NCBI RefSeq assembly: GCF_023499255.1
Contig: NZ_CP092183.1
Location: 1,867,501-1,931,500 of the forward strand
DNA: 64,000 bases
Reading direction: 5' to 3'
Source: Couchioplanes caeruleus
GTDB taxonomy: Bacteria > Actinomycetota > Actinomycetes > Mycobacteriales > Micromonosporaceae
This document shows, piece by piece, positions 7,581 through 15,024 of the stretch (within the stretch, counting starts at the first letter, position 1; every line of letters begins with the position of its first letter). The notes under the pieces were generated by a model that was not told the origin of the DNA, searched no databases, and saw nothing but the letters and a program-made list of their open reading frames with translations. The translations under genes were made by a program, and so were the position numbers.

Positions 7581-8267
7581 TCAGCGAGCCGGGAGTGTCC
7601 AGTTCGGGTCGCGGCCCGACAACCCCAGCGCCCGGTCCAGCGGCGGCGCCGTTTCCGGCACCGGCACCTCCGGACCGTACGCCTTGACCTGCCGCCCCAG
7701 CTCGGCCGTCCGCTCCACTTCGCGGTGCAGGAACGTCACCACCTCGGCGTCCCAGACGGGGGACTGGCCGGTGGCCCGGGCGAGGTCCCAGCCGTGCAGC
7801 ACGATCTCACCCAGCGCCATCCCGCCGACCATCGCCGCGGGAAGCGGGTCGCCGCCGCCCATCGTCGTCGTGCCCTCCCACGCCGACGGATCCGACCAGG
7901 CCTCGGCGAGCCGCACGAGGGCGTTCGCGAGCCGCGCGGCATGCTGCGAGGCAAGCTCCGCGAACTGCGGGGCAGGCTGCGCATGCTGCGCGGCAGGCTC
8001 CGCGAGCTGAGCGGCAGGCTCCGCGGGCTGCGGGGAAGCGGCCGCCGGCTGCGTGGCAACGGCTACGCGTGAATCCACGGGCGTCGCCGGCGCAACAGCT
8101 GCGGTCGCGGCCGCGAGGAGGGGAGCCCATTCGGCCATGTGCTCGAGCAGCTCCCGTACGGTCAGCTCCGCGCACGGCGTCGGCAGGTCGAGCTGGTCGG
8201 GGCCGATGGCCTGGAGCACCGCCAGGGTCGGCCCGAGGGCCGGCTTCAGAAGGTCGTGTTCCCGCAT
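7581..8267 (-). CDS. DinB-like metal-binding protein, TIGR03086 / maleylpyruvate-isomerase N-terminal type
   Basis: A 228-residue protein of the four-helix DinB/MDMPI superfamily, whose actinobacterial members include mycothiol-dependent enzymes. It starts DLLKPALGPTLAVLQAIGPD, then the family motif LDLPTPCAELTVRELLEHMA (a metal-ligand His) and, near the C-terminus, GEIVLHGWDLARATGQ, which carries a second His. Between them lies an unusual Ala/Pro/Gln repeat (AEPAAQLAEPAAQHAQPAP, about residues 75-100) that is likely a low-complexity insertion. ATG at 8267 was chosen because the family match begins there. It is divergent from the AraC-type gene, with a 66-base shared promoter. Substrate unknown. 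Confidence 0.8.
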   Translation of the reverse strand: MREHDLLKPALGPTLAVLQAIGPDQLDLPTPCAELTVRELLEHMAEWAPLLAAATAAVAPATPVDSRVAVATQPAAASPQPAEPAAQLAEPAAQHAQPAPQFAELASQHAARLANALVRLAEAWSDPSAWEGTTTMGGGDPLPAAMVGGMALGEIVLHGWDLARATGQSPVWDAEVVTFLHREVERTAELGRQVKAYGPEVPVPETAPPLDRALGLSGRDPNWTLPAR

Positions 8268-8333
8268 GGCCGCCGACGATACGGTGAGCGGCGGACGGCG
8301 GTCTTGAACAAACGCGACGTCGGGAGGGTAGCC

Positions 8334-9089
8334 GTGCCGAGGGACGCGCGGGAGTTGCGCGGTGCCTGGGCTTCGTTCCAGAGCATCCGGTACGCCGACC
8401 CGCCGCCCGATCTGGCCGGGCTCGTGGACCACTACTGGGGCGTGGAGTGGGATCTTCGAGGGCAGCCCCCGTACCGTCAGAAGGTTGTGCCCTATCCGTG
8501 CGTGCACGTGACGTTCCGGGACGGGGAGGCGCTGGTCACCGGCCCGGCGCGGCGGCATGTCGTGCGGGTGCTGGAGGGGCGCGGGCGGGTGTTCGGCGTG
8601 GCGTTCCGTCCCGGGTGTTTCCGTCCCTTCGCGGATGCTGCGGATGCCTCCGCCGCGATGCTGGTGGGGCGGTCGGTGCCGGCCGCCGAGATCTTCGGGG
8701 CCGCGCCGCGGGAGGATGAGATCGAGGAGTTCCTGCGGGCGCGGCTACGGCCGGATCCGCTCGCCGGTACGGTGGCCGCCATCGTCGAGCACGTACGGCG
8801 CGACCCGCATCTCACCCGCGCCGATCAGCTCGCCCGCGAACACGGCATGGGCCTGCGCCGGCTCCAACGGCTGTTCCGGGAGTACGTGGGCCTCGGCCCC
8901 AAGTGGGTCATCCGCCGTTACCGTCTGCACGAGGTGAGCGAGCGCCTCGCCGCCGGAGCCGTCGACTGGGCGGCGGTGGCGGCGGACCTCGGGTACGCCG
9001 ACCAGCCGCACCTGGTCCGCGACTTCACCGCCATGGTCGGCGAGTCCCCGACCGCGTACGCCCAGCGCTACGCCCCGCAGAGGCGGTGA
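8334..9089 (+). CDS. AraC-family transcriptional regulator
   Basis: A 251-residue regulator. The N-terminal part (about 1-140; YADPPPDLAGLVDHYWGVEW) resembles the DUF6597 ligand-sensing domain found in many actinomycete AraC proteins. The C-terminal part (about 155-250) is the double helix-turn-helix: LARREHGM-like helix (LAREHGMGLRRLQRLFREYV) and AAVAADLGYADQPHLVRDF, ending ESPTAYAQRY. GTG at 8334 follows GGGAGGG. It faces away from the DinB-like gene, which is the most likely local target. The effector is unknown. Confidence 0.88.
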   Translation: MPRDARELRGAWASFQSIRYADPPPDLAGLVDHYWGVEWDLRGQPPYRQKVVPYPCVHVTFRDGEALVTGPARRHVVRVLEGRGRVFGVAFRPGCFRPFADAADASAAMLVGRSVPAAEIFGAAPREDEIEEFLRARLRPDPLAGTVAAIVEHVRRDPHLTRADQLAREHGMGLRRLQRLFREYVGLGPKWVIRRYRLHEVSERLAAGAVDWAAVAADLGYADQPHLVRDFTAMVGESPTAYAQRYAPQRR

Positions 9090-9100
9090 CGCCGGCGGGC

Positions 9101-10192
9101 TCAGCGGCCGTGACTGACGTCGTTCGGTGGGTACCTGCTCACGTACTGGTCCAGCCGGTCGGCGCGCAGCGCTGCGAACAGTTCCCCGCAGCGCTCGGCG
9201 TCCGGGACCATCACCGCACCGACCCCGGGCACGTCGCGGTTCTCGGCGATGGGCAGCGTCATGAAGGTCAGATCCTTCGGGCGCAGGCTTCGCAGCGTGT
9301 ACGCCAGGCGTTGCACGGGCATGCGGCGGTCCACGGTGAGCATGCCGGCCGCGGCGCGTACCAGCCGGTCCAACGCGCGCGGATCGGTGAGCACGTTGCG
9401 GTCGGCGACCTTCTCGGCGAGCGCCCGCAGATACTGCTGATGCCGCTTGGCCCGGTCGAAGTCGTCGTTGGGCAGGCCCCTGCGCTGGCGTACGTAGTAC
9501 TCCGCGAGCTTGCCGTCGAGATGCACCTTGCCGGCGGTGAAGAGCACGCAGCGACGGGACCGGCCCTGCGGGTCGGTGCACGGTGCCGACGGGTACGGGC
9601 TGTCCTCCGGCAGGAAGCGGTACCTGTCGACGGCCGTCCTGTCGATGACGACGTCGACGCCGCCGACCAGGTCGGTGAGCTTGCGGACTCCGGCGAAGTC
9701 CACGATGACCGGCCAGTCGACCGTGCTGCCGGTGAAGTCGTCGAGCGTCTGCACGAGCCGGGGTGCGCCGCCCCGGGCGAACGCCGCATTGACCTTGTCC
9801 CGTCGTCCCGGTTCGCCGTCGGCCGTGGCGATCGGGAGATAGGTGTCGCGGGGAATGGAGATCACATAGGCGCGGCGGGTACCCGCGGGAACGTGGACGA
9901 GGATGACGACGTCGCTGCGCCCGTCCCCGGGCTCGCCCTTCGTGCGGCTGTCCGATCCGATGAGCAGCAGGTTCAACGGACCGCGGACCTTCGGCGGCTC
10001 TGTCCTGCCGCCGGACCGGGCCGGTGTGGGAAGCAGGTCGGCCCGGTTGACCTGCTTCTCGTAGCGGCCCGTGAGGGCGTGGAGCCCGGCCACGGCCGCC
10101 ACCGATCCGGTGGCGAGAACGGCGACGACGACGGCGAGCACCACGCGCCAGCGGCGCCTCGGACGAGGGCGAGGGCGAGGGCGTTCCGCCAT
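9101..10192 (-). CDS. LytR-CpsA-Psr (LCP) family cell-wall glycopolymer ligase
   Basis: A 363-residue LCP protein. A basic proline/arginine N-terminus precedes one membrane segment (VVLAVVVAVLATGSVAAVAG, about 18-37), and the LCP domain is outside. Signature parts are NLLLIGSDSR, GRSDVVILVHV and ISIPRDTYLPI, which supply the phosphate-binding arginines and aspartates, then KVNAAFARGG and the DFAGVRKLTDLVGGVDV segment. The family moves wall polymers from lipid carriers to peptidoglycan. It starts 4 bases after the deacetylase stop, so the two form an operon likely devoted to envelope modification. Confidence 0.92.
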   Translation of the reverse strand: MAERPRPRPRPRRRWRVVLAVVVAVLATGSVAAVAGLHALTGRYEKQVNRADLLPTPARSGGRTEPPKVRGPLNLLLIGSDSRTKGEPGDGRSDVVILVHVPAGTRRAYVISIPRDTYLPIATADGEPGRRDKVNAAFARGGAPRLVQTLDDFTGSTVDWPVIVDFAGVRKLTDLVGGVDVVIDRTAVDRYRFLPEDSPYPSAPCTDPQGRSRRCVLFTAGKVHLDGKLAEYYVRQRRGLPNDDFDRAKRHQQYLRALAEKVADRNVLTDPRALDRLVRAAAGMLTVDRRMPVQRLAYTLRSLRPKDLTFMTLPIAENRDVPGVGAVMVPDAERCGELFAALRADRLDQYVSRYPPNDVSHGR

Positions 10193-10196
10193 GCCG

Positions 10197-10982
10197 TCAC
10201 ACTCCCACGAACGTGTAGCCGGAATCGATGAGCACGGGAATGAAGTGCCGTAATGCCCGTACCGTCTGCGACCGGTCGCCGCCCCCGTCGTGGTTGAGCA
10301 CGATCGACCGGTTCCCCACCTGGTCCAGCACCTTCGAGCTGATGTGCGCGGCGCCCGGGTTGTCCCAGTCCCGCGGGTCGACATTCCAGGCTATGGAGGT
10401 CTGGCCCATCGCGGCGCATTCGGTGAGCACCGTGCGGGACCAGTTGCCGTAGGGGGCGCGGAACAGGGTCGGCATCCGGCCGGTCGTGGCGGTGACGGTC
10501 TCGACGGCGCGTCCTATCTCGGTCTTCACCCGGTGGGCGGGCAGCTTCCTCAGGTTCGCGTGCGACCAGGTGTGGGTGCCGACGACGTGCCCGGCGTCCG
10601 CCACCGACCGGATCAGGTCGGGGTGAGCCGCCGCGCTCTGCCCGATGACGAAGAACGTCGCGGTGATGTGGTGCTTCCGCAGAATCGCCAGGACCTGAGG
10701 GGTGTACGTCGGGTCCGGGCCGTCGTCGAGGGTCAGGGCCACCACCTTCGACCCCTTCCGGGCGGACGAGGCCGGTACGACGTATCGGGGTTCGCGCTGC
10801 ACCGGAATGCCGGACGGGGTGGGCCCAGGCGATGGCGGCGGGGACGGCGGTGACGACGGGAGCGGCGCCTGCGCAGTGGGTGCGGGAGTGGGCCGCTCTT
10901 CCTTGGCGCAGGCGCTGAGCAGGGTGAGACCGCCGAGGGTGAGGAACACCCGCCGGCTGCCGCCCCGTTGTCGTTGCGTCAT
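10197..10982 (-). CDS. Polysaccharide deacetylase (NodB/CE4), Tat-type lipoprotein
   Basis: A 261-residue exported deacetylase. The N-terminus has a twin-arginine signal (GSRRVFLTLGG, Arg10-Arg11) ending in a lipobox (LLSAC, Cys25), so it is predicted to be Tat-exported and lipid-anchored. A Pro/Ser linker follows. The CE4 domain has TLDDGPDPTY (catalytic Asp and metal Asp), THTWSHANL (metal His pair) and FRAPYGNW. Substrates in this family are peptidoglycan, chitin or related N-acetylated glycans. ATG at 10982 is chosen for GGAGGTGG upstream and because the signal then starts correctly; the frame also opens at 11042. It is the first gene of an operon with the LCP gene. Confidence 0.92.
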   Translation of the reverse strand: MTQRQRGGSRRVFLTLGGLTLLSACAKEERPTPAPTAQAPLPSSPPSPPPSPGPTPSGIPVQREPRYVVPASSARKGSKVVALTLDDGPDPTYTPQVLAILRKHHITATFFVIGQSAAAHPDLIRSVADAGHVVGTHTWSHANLRKLPAHRVKTEIGRAVETVTATTGRMPTLFRAPYGNWSRTVLTECAAMGQTSIAWNVDPRDWDNPGAAHISSKVLDQVGNRSIVLNHDGGGDRSQTVRALRHFIPVLIDSGYTFVGV

Positions 10983-11154
10983 CCTCGTCACCACCTCCGG
11001 CTTCGTGCGGTCACGAAGTGGTGGAAAGTCTGGCGCGGGCATATCAGGAACTGATGAGGACTTCCCCTTCCGGCGCCGTTTCCGGCCATGTCGAGGTCAG
11101 AGGGGCAGCCGTGTCGCTGTTCACAGACCGCTGCCGAGCGGGCATCGCGCCGCT

Positions 11155-11165
11155 TTAACGGTTAA
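11155..11165. promoter_or_regulatory. TTAACGGTTAA palindrome before the MFS gene
   Basis: An 11-bp palindrome (TTAAC-G-GTTAA) ends 9 bases before the GTG of the MFS gene, in otherwise very GC-rich DNA. It could be an operator or an AT-rich promoter element. No neighbouring regulator is an obvious owner. Confidence 0.4.
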
Positions 11166-11174
11166 GTTCGGAGG

Positions 11175-12356
11175 GTGAGCGCTGACCTTCTCGACCCTCC
11201 CCGCCTCGAGCGCGCCAAGGTCGCCGTCGGCGTCACCTTCGCCACGAACGGGCTCGCCTTCGGTGGCTGGCTCGCCCGGGCCCCCGCCGTACGGGATGAT
11301 CTCGGCCTTTCCCCGGCCGGTTTCGGCCTTCTGCTGCTGTGCCTGTCCGGGGCGGCCGTGGCGGCGATCCCGCTGGCCGGGCCCCTCGTGCAGCGCCTCG
11401 GCCCGGCCCGTGCGGTGCTGTTCGGCAGCATGTCCGTGGTTCTTGGCCTGGTCGGTCTGGGCCTGGGCGCGGCCGCCGGGTCGGTGCCGATCGCGGGCGT
11501 CGGCCTGGTCCTGATCGGCATGGGCAACAGCACCTGGGACGTCGCGATGAACGTCGAGGGCGCGGACGTGGAACGGCGGCTCGGCCGCACGCTGATGCCC
11601 CGGTTCCACGCCGGGTTCAGCGTGGGCACGGTCGGGGGAGCGGGCATGAGCGCGGCCGCTGCGGCGGCGGGCGTCAGCGTGACCGCCCAGGTGCTGCTCA
11701 CCGCCGCGCTGGCGGCGGCGATCATGCTGGTCACGGTCCGTCGTTTCCTGCCGGTCCCGCAGGCCCACGGCGAGCCCGCGCCGCGCGGCCGGGTCCGCGA
11801 CGCCTGGCGCGAGCCGCGCACCCTGCTGATCGGCGTCATCATGCTCGGCTTCGGCTTCACCGAGGGCGCGGCGAACGACTGGCTGGCGATCGGCCTGGTC
11901 GACGGCTACGGCGCCTCGGAGGCGGTCGGCGCGATCGGCTTCGGCTTCTTCGTGACGGCGATGACGCTGGGCCGGCTCTTCGGCGGGCCCGCGATCGAAC
12001 GCTGGGGCCGGGTGACCACGCTGCGGCTCACCGCCGTGTCGGCGCTGGCCGGCCTGCTCCTCGTGGTCTCGGGGATCGGCGTGCCCGCCGTGCTGGCCGG
12101 CGCGTTGCTGTGGGGTGCGGGCGCGTCGCTGGGCTTCCCGATCGGCATGAGCGCCGCCGCCGACGACCCGCTGCGCGCGGCGATCCGGGTGTCGGTCGCG
12201 GGCTCCATCGGGTACGGCGCCTTCCTTGCCGGCCCGCCGCTGATCGGGCTCCTGGCCCAGCGCGTCGGCGTGCTGAGCGCCCTGCTCGTGGTGGTCGTGG
12301 CCATCGGGCTCGGCCTGATCGGTTCCGCCGCGTCGCGCCCGCTGCCACAGGACTGA
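11175..12356 (+). CDS. MFS transporter (YbjJ-like)
   Basis: A 393-residue integral membrane protein with about 12 hydrophobic segments and the major-facilitator layout, for example GFGLLLLCLSGAAVAAIPLA and, in the second half, GFGFFVTAMTLGRLFGGPAI with its conserved Gly/Arg loop. It begins RLERAKVAVGVTFATNGLAF, typical of the small YbjJ-type group. The substrate cannot be read from sequence. GTG at 11175 is the first possible start; GGAGG abuts it with almost no spacer, so translation could be leaderless. It ends 4 bases from the convergent hydrolase gene. Confidence 0.88.
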   Translation: MSADLLDPPRLERAKVAVGVTFATNGLAFGGWLARAPAVRDDLGLSPAGFGLLLLCLSGAAVAAIPLAGPLVQRLGPARAVLFGSMSVVLGLVGLGLGAAAGSVPIAGVGLVLIGMGNSTWDVAMNVEGADVERRLGRTLMPRFHAGFSVGTVGGAGMSAAAAAAGVSVTAQVLLTAALAAAIMLVTVRRFLPVPQAHGEPAPRGRVRDAWREPRTLLIGVIMLGFGFTEGAANDWLAIGLVDGYGASEAVGAIGFGFFVTAMTLGRLFGGPAIERWGRVTTLRLTAVSALAGLLLVVSGIGVPAVLAGALLWGAGASLGFPIGMSAAADDPLRAAIRVSVAGSIGYGAFLAGPPLIGLLAQRVGVLSALLVVVVAIGLGLIGSAASRPLPQD

Positions 12357-12360
12357 GAAA

Positions 12361-13278
12361 TCAGCCGGCCTGCAGGAAGTCGCCGATCAGTGAGGCGAGC
12401 AGGTCCGGCTGTTCGATGACCATCGCGTGCGACGCGTCCTCCAATGGCAGATATCGCATGCGCGGATTCAGCTTCGCGCCCGTGGCGGCCTGCTCCACCA
12501 GGTAGCGCCGGTGGGCGGCGTACAGGTCGGCGAAAGGCTCCTGTTCCGGCAGATCCCGGGTGGCGAGAACGGCCAGCGTCGGGGCGGGCGTGGAGGCGTA
12601 CACCGGGCCCAGGTCGAGCTCGCTCATCAGCGTACGCAGGGAAGCGGAGGTCTCGGCGGACGGCCGCAGCGACGTCTCCCCGTCGCGATGGGCGAGATTG
12701 CGCCGGAAGCCCTCGACCCACACCTTTTCGTTGGCGCCCATGTCCCGGGCCGCCATCCGCTGCCGCTCCACCAGATCGGGCAGATCGGTGGCCGGAATCG
12801 TCTGCCCCATCCGGGCCTGCATCCCGTCGAAGACCGAGCGCAACCGCGCCAATTCGGCGGCGGCCTTCTCCGGATCCAGCCCCGGCAACTGCTCCACACG
12901 CGACGGTGGCGGATTCCCGTCCAGGCTCACCACACCCGGCGATTCCGGATGCCGTTGCCCCCACAGCGCCGCGAGCATTCCGCCGAGCGAATGCCCGACA
13001 ACGGCAGGACGATCCAATTCCATGTGTACGGCTACCGCGGCGATGTCTCCGAGAGCGTCATCCCAGTTCCACGGACCGTCACCGGAGCGCCCGTGCCCGC
13101 GCAGGTCCATGGTGACGACGCGGTGCCGGGGCCTCAGTGCCCGCGCCAGCGTCGTCATCATCGCCAGATTTCCGCCCGCGCCGTGCAGGAGCAGCAGCGG
13201 AGGCTGATCCCCGCCGAAGTCCCGGACGGCCACGGGAAGCGTCCCGGCGTCGACCAGACGGTCATTGATCACGGTCAT
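12361..13278 (-). CDS. Alpha/beta-fold hydrolase
   Basis: A 305-residue alpha/beta hydrolase with the oxyanion motif LLLHGAGG (about 30-36), nucleophile elbow GHSLGG (Ser97), a likely acid at Asp242 (ATRDLPEQ) and His284 (DASHAMV). The DLRGHGRSGDG segment is typical of the esterase/haloperoxidase branch. The cap region (about 125-215) is not informative, so the substrate is unknown. ATG at 13278 lies inside the end of the HTH gene (17-base overlap), so the two are cotranscribed and possibly translationally coupled. Confidence 0.88.
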   Translation of the reverse strand: MTVINDRLVDAGTLPVAVRDFGGDQPPLLLLHGAGGNLAMMTTLARALRPRHRVVTMDLRGHGRSGDGPWNWDDALGDIAAVAVHMELDRPAVVGHSLGGMLAALWGQRHPESPGVVSLDGNPPPSRVEQLPGLDPEKAAAELARLRSVFDGMQARMGQTIPATDLPDLVERQRMAARDMGANEKVWVEGFRRNLAHRDGETSLRPSAETSASLRTLMSELDLGPVYASTPAPTLAVLATRDLPEQEPFADLYAAHRRYLVEQAATGAKLNPRMRYLPLEDASHAMVIEQPDLLASLIGDFLQAG

Positions 13279-13741
13279 CCCTCTTTCGCTGTTCCGCCGC
13301 CCGGAGCCGGTCGCGGACCGCTGCCGACGGTACGCCGCCGTCCGGATGCCGCGGCAGTTTCCCGCGGCGTACCAGGTCGTGCACGCCCTGCCTGCTGATG
13401 CCCAGCATCGCCCCGGCCGTCGCCAGCGACACCGACTCGGCCGCCGGATGCCCGGCCCGCAACGCCACGACCTGCCCCAGCGGCGTACGCCACCACTCCA
13501 GCGGCGGGTCGAACGCCCGGTCGCCCGGGTACAGCGTGGCTATGAGCCGGACCGCGGTGTGCGTGGCGGCCCGGTCGTCGCCGTCGCGCAGAACCCCGGC
13601 CCACCGGCGCGCCCGGGAGCGGACGACCTCACGCATGGCGGCCACCGAGTCGTCGCCGTCGAGCAGGATCTCCAGCGGATCCAGCAGCCGTACGTCGAGC
13701 AGCCGCACGATCTGCTCGACGAGCTCCGGTTCGCTGGGCAC
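13262..13741 (-). CDS. Helix-turn-helix DNA-binding protein (excisionase-like HTH)
   Basis: A 159-residue protein. Residues 1-100 are a conserved helical region of unknown fold (ELVEQIVRLLDVRLLDPLE, then FDPPLEWWRTPLGQV). The C-terminus has a clear HTH (SLATAGAMLGISRQGVHDLV, about 104-123) followed by a basic wing and tail. The HTH resembles the MerR/excisionase type that reads a short palindrome. GTG at 13741 follows GAGG with 8 bases between. An operator-like inverted repeat lies 18 bases upstream, so autoregulation is likely. It overlaps and probably controls the hydrolase gene. Confidence 0.82.
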   Translation of the reverse strand: MPSEPELVEQIVRLLDVRLLDPLEILLDGDDSVAAMREVVRSRARRWAGVLRDGDDRAATHTAVRLIATLYPGDRAFDPPLEWWRTPLGQVVALRAGHPAAESVSLATAGAMLGISRQGVHDLVRRGKLPRHPDGGVPSAAVRDRLRAAEQRKRDDRDQ

Positions 13742-13758
13742 CCGGCCATCCTCAGCTA

Positions 13759-13777
13759 CTTGACATCAGGTGTCAAG
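13759..13777. promoter_or_regulatory. Operator-like inverted repeat CTTGACA-N5-TGTCAAG
   Basis: Perfect 7-bp arms CTTGACA (13759-13765) and TGTCAAG (13771-13777) flank TCAGG. The site is in the 60-base divergent region between the HTH gene and the DUF5522 gene, and each arm contains a TTGACA -35 hexamer reading outward. A protein bound here would shut both promoters. The adjacent HTH protein is the natural candidate. Confidence 0.6.
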
Positions 13778-13801
13778 CACTGCGCCCGTACGCTCGTACC
13801 C

Positions 13802-14053
13802 GTGAAGCGGCGACCCGGCAGTGAGCCCTTGGCGCCGCGCCCGCTCACGCAACCGCACCCGTCCCGGCTGGCCCCCGACCACCCTCGGCGAGCCGAGATC
13901 CTGGCCGCGCACGCCACGGCGCTCGACGCGGGGCAGGCCGGTTACCCCGACCCGGGCACCGGCCTGTTCGTGCTCACCGCCGCGTTCCTCGCCGACTGGG
14001 GGACCTGCTGCGGGCGCGGGTGCCGGCACTGTCCGTACGTGAACGAGCCCTGA
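13802..14053 (+). CDS. DUF5522 family small protein
   Basis: An 83-residue protein with the DUF5522 pattern: a Pro/Arg-rich start, RRAEILAAHATALDAGQAGY, DPGTGLFVLTAAFLADWG and the terminal cysteine cluster CCGRGCRHCPY. Five cysteines or histidines in the last 15 residues suggest a metal site. Function is unknown in the family. The GTG at 13802 is supported by the family boundary and sits 24 bases after the palindrome, so it may be controlled by the divergent HTH protein. Confidence 0.8.
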   Translation: MKRRPGSEPLAPRPLTQPHPSRLAPDHPRRAEILAAHATALDAGQAGYPDPGTGLFVLTAAFLADWGTCCGRGCRHCPYVNEP

Positions 14054-14068
14054 TCCCGGCGGAAAGGC

Positions 14069-14098
14069 GCGGGGCCCGGCCTCCCGGCCGGGCCCCGC
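14069..14098. terminator. Bidirectional hairpin between DUF5522 and ideR
   Basis: A perfect 13-bp stem (GCGGGGCCCGGCC, 14069-14081, with 14086-14098) has a TCCC loop. It is placed between convergent stops at 14053 and 14160, so it can end both transcripts. Confidence 0.8.
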
Positions 14099-14159
14099 AC
14101 AGTCCTCGAGCCCCGTGGTCGTCTCGCCGGGTGGGCGTCTCGCCCGGTCGGTGCCGAGC

Positions 14160-14858
14160 TCAGTGGGCGTCGACGAACACCCGCGACGCCACCTCGCGCG
14201 GCAGGCGGATCTTGTCGCCCGACCGGTCGATCGTGACGCCGTCCCGCTCCTGCGCCACCGTCACCGTCGCGCCCGGGTCGATGCCGGCCGCGTGCAACTG
14301 CCGCAGCACCCCGGCGTTGGTCTGGACGCTCTCGCAGATCCTGCGCACCACGACGCTGCCGCTCAGCCCGGGAAACGCCAGGTTGCGCTCACCCGAGTTG
14401 ACCACCGTGGCGCTGCTGTCCAGCGGCTCCTCCGGCGGGATGCCGAGCACCTCGAGGCCCGGGATCGGGTTGCCGTACGGCGAGCGGGTCGGGCGGTTGA
14501 GCAGCTCGTACACCTTCTTCTCGACCGAGTCGCTCATCACGTGCTCCCAGCGGCAGGCCTCCTCATGGGCCTCCTCGTAGGGCATGCCGATGACGTTGAC
14601 GAGCAGCAGCTCGGCGAGGCGGTGCTTGCGCATGACCGCGACCGCCGCGACCCGGCCCTGCTCGGTGAGCAGCAGGTGCCGGTCGTTCTCCACGGTCAGC
14701 AGCCCGTCGCGCTCCATCCGCGCGACCGTCTGGCTGACCGTCGGACCGCTCTGGTGCAGGCGCTCGGCGATGCGGGCCCGCAGCGGCGGGACGCCTTCTT
14801 CCTCGAGCTCGAGGATCGTGCGCAGGTACATCTCGGTGGTGTCGACGAGATCATTCAC
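14160..14858 (-). CDS. ideR: DtxR/IdeR-type metal-dependent repressor
   Basis: A 232-residue iron-dependent regulator. Metal ligands match diphtheria-toxin repressor numbering: Met10, His79, His98, Cys102, Glu105 and His106 (ACRWEH). The N-terminal winged HTH has IAERLHQSGPTVSQTVARME. The C-terminal SH3-like domain (about 150-232) is complete, as in IdeR and unlike MntR. GTG at 14858 follows GGGAGGG. It should repress iron uptake genes with Fe2+ bound. In M. tuberculosis ideR is beside sigB; here sigB is about 5 kb away with acuC and the acetyltransferase gene between. No IdeR box was seen locally. Confidence 0.94.
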   Translation of the reverse strand: MNDLVDTTEMYLRTILELEEEGVPPLRARIAERLHQSGPTVSQTVARMERDGLLTVENDRHLLLTEQGRVAAVAVMRKHRLAELLLVNVIGMPYEEAHEEACRWEHVMSDSVEKKVYELLNRPTRSPYGNPIPGLEVLGIPPEEPLDSSATVVNSGERNLAFPGLSGSVVVRRICESVQTNAGVLRQLHAAGIDPGATVTVAQERDGVTIDRSGDKIRLPREVASRVFVDAH

Positions 14859-15024
14859 AGTGCGGCCCTCCCAGCAGCGATGTTACCTCGTAGCCGGGGG
14901 TTGACTTCGTGCCGACGAGGTGGTGTGGAGACCTTACCCAACCGCGCCGGGCGCCGTCCGTACGGGACAAATCCCCCGGCCGCCGACCGGGAATCTGTCG
15001 GACCCGCGTGGCAGAGTGACTGCC

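Noticed and set aside
14160..14858. Iron box (TTAGG-type dyad) for the DtxR/IdeR protein
   Set aside because: No site resembling the IdeR dyad was seen in the adjacent promoter regions.
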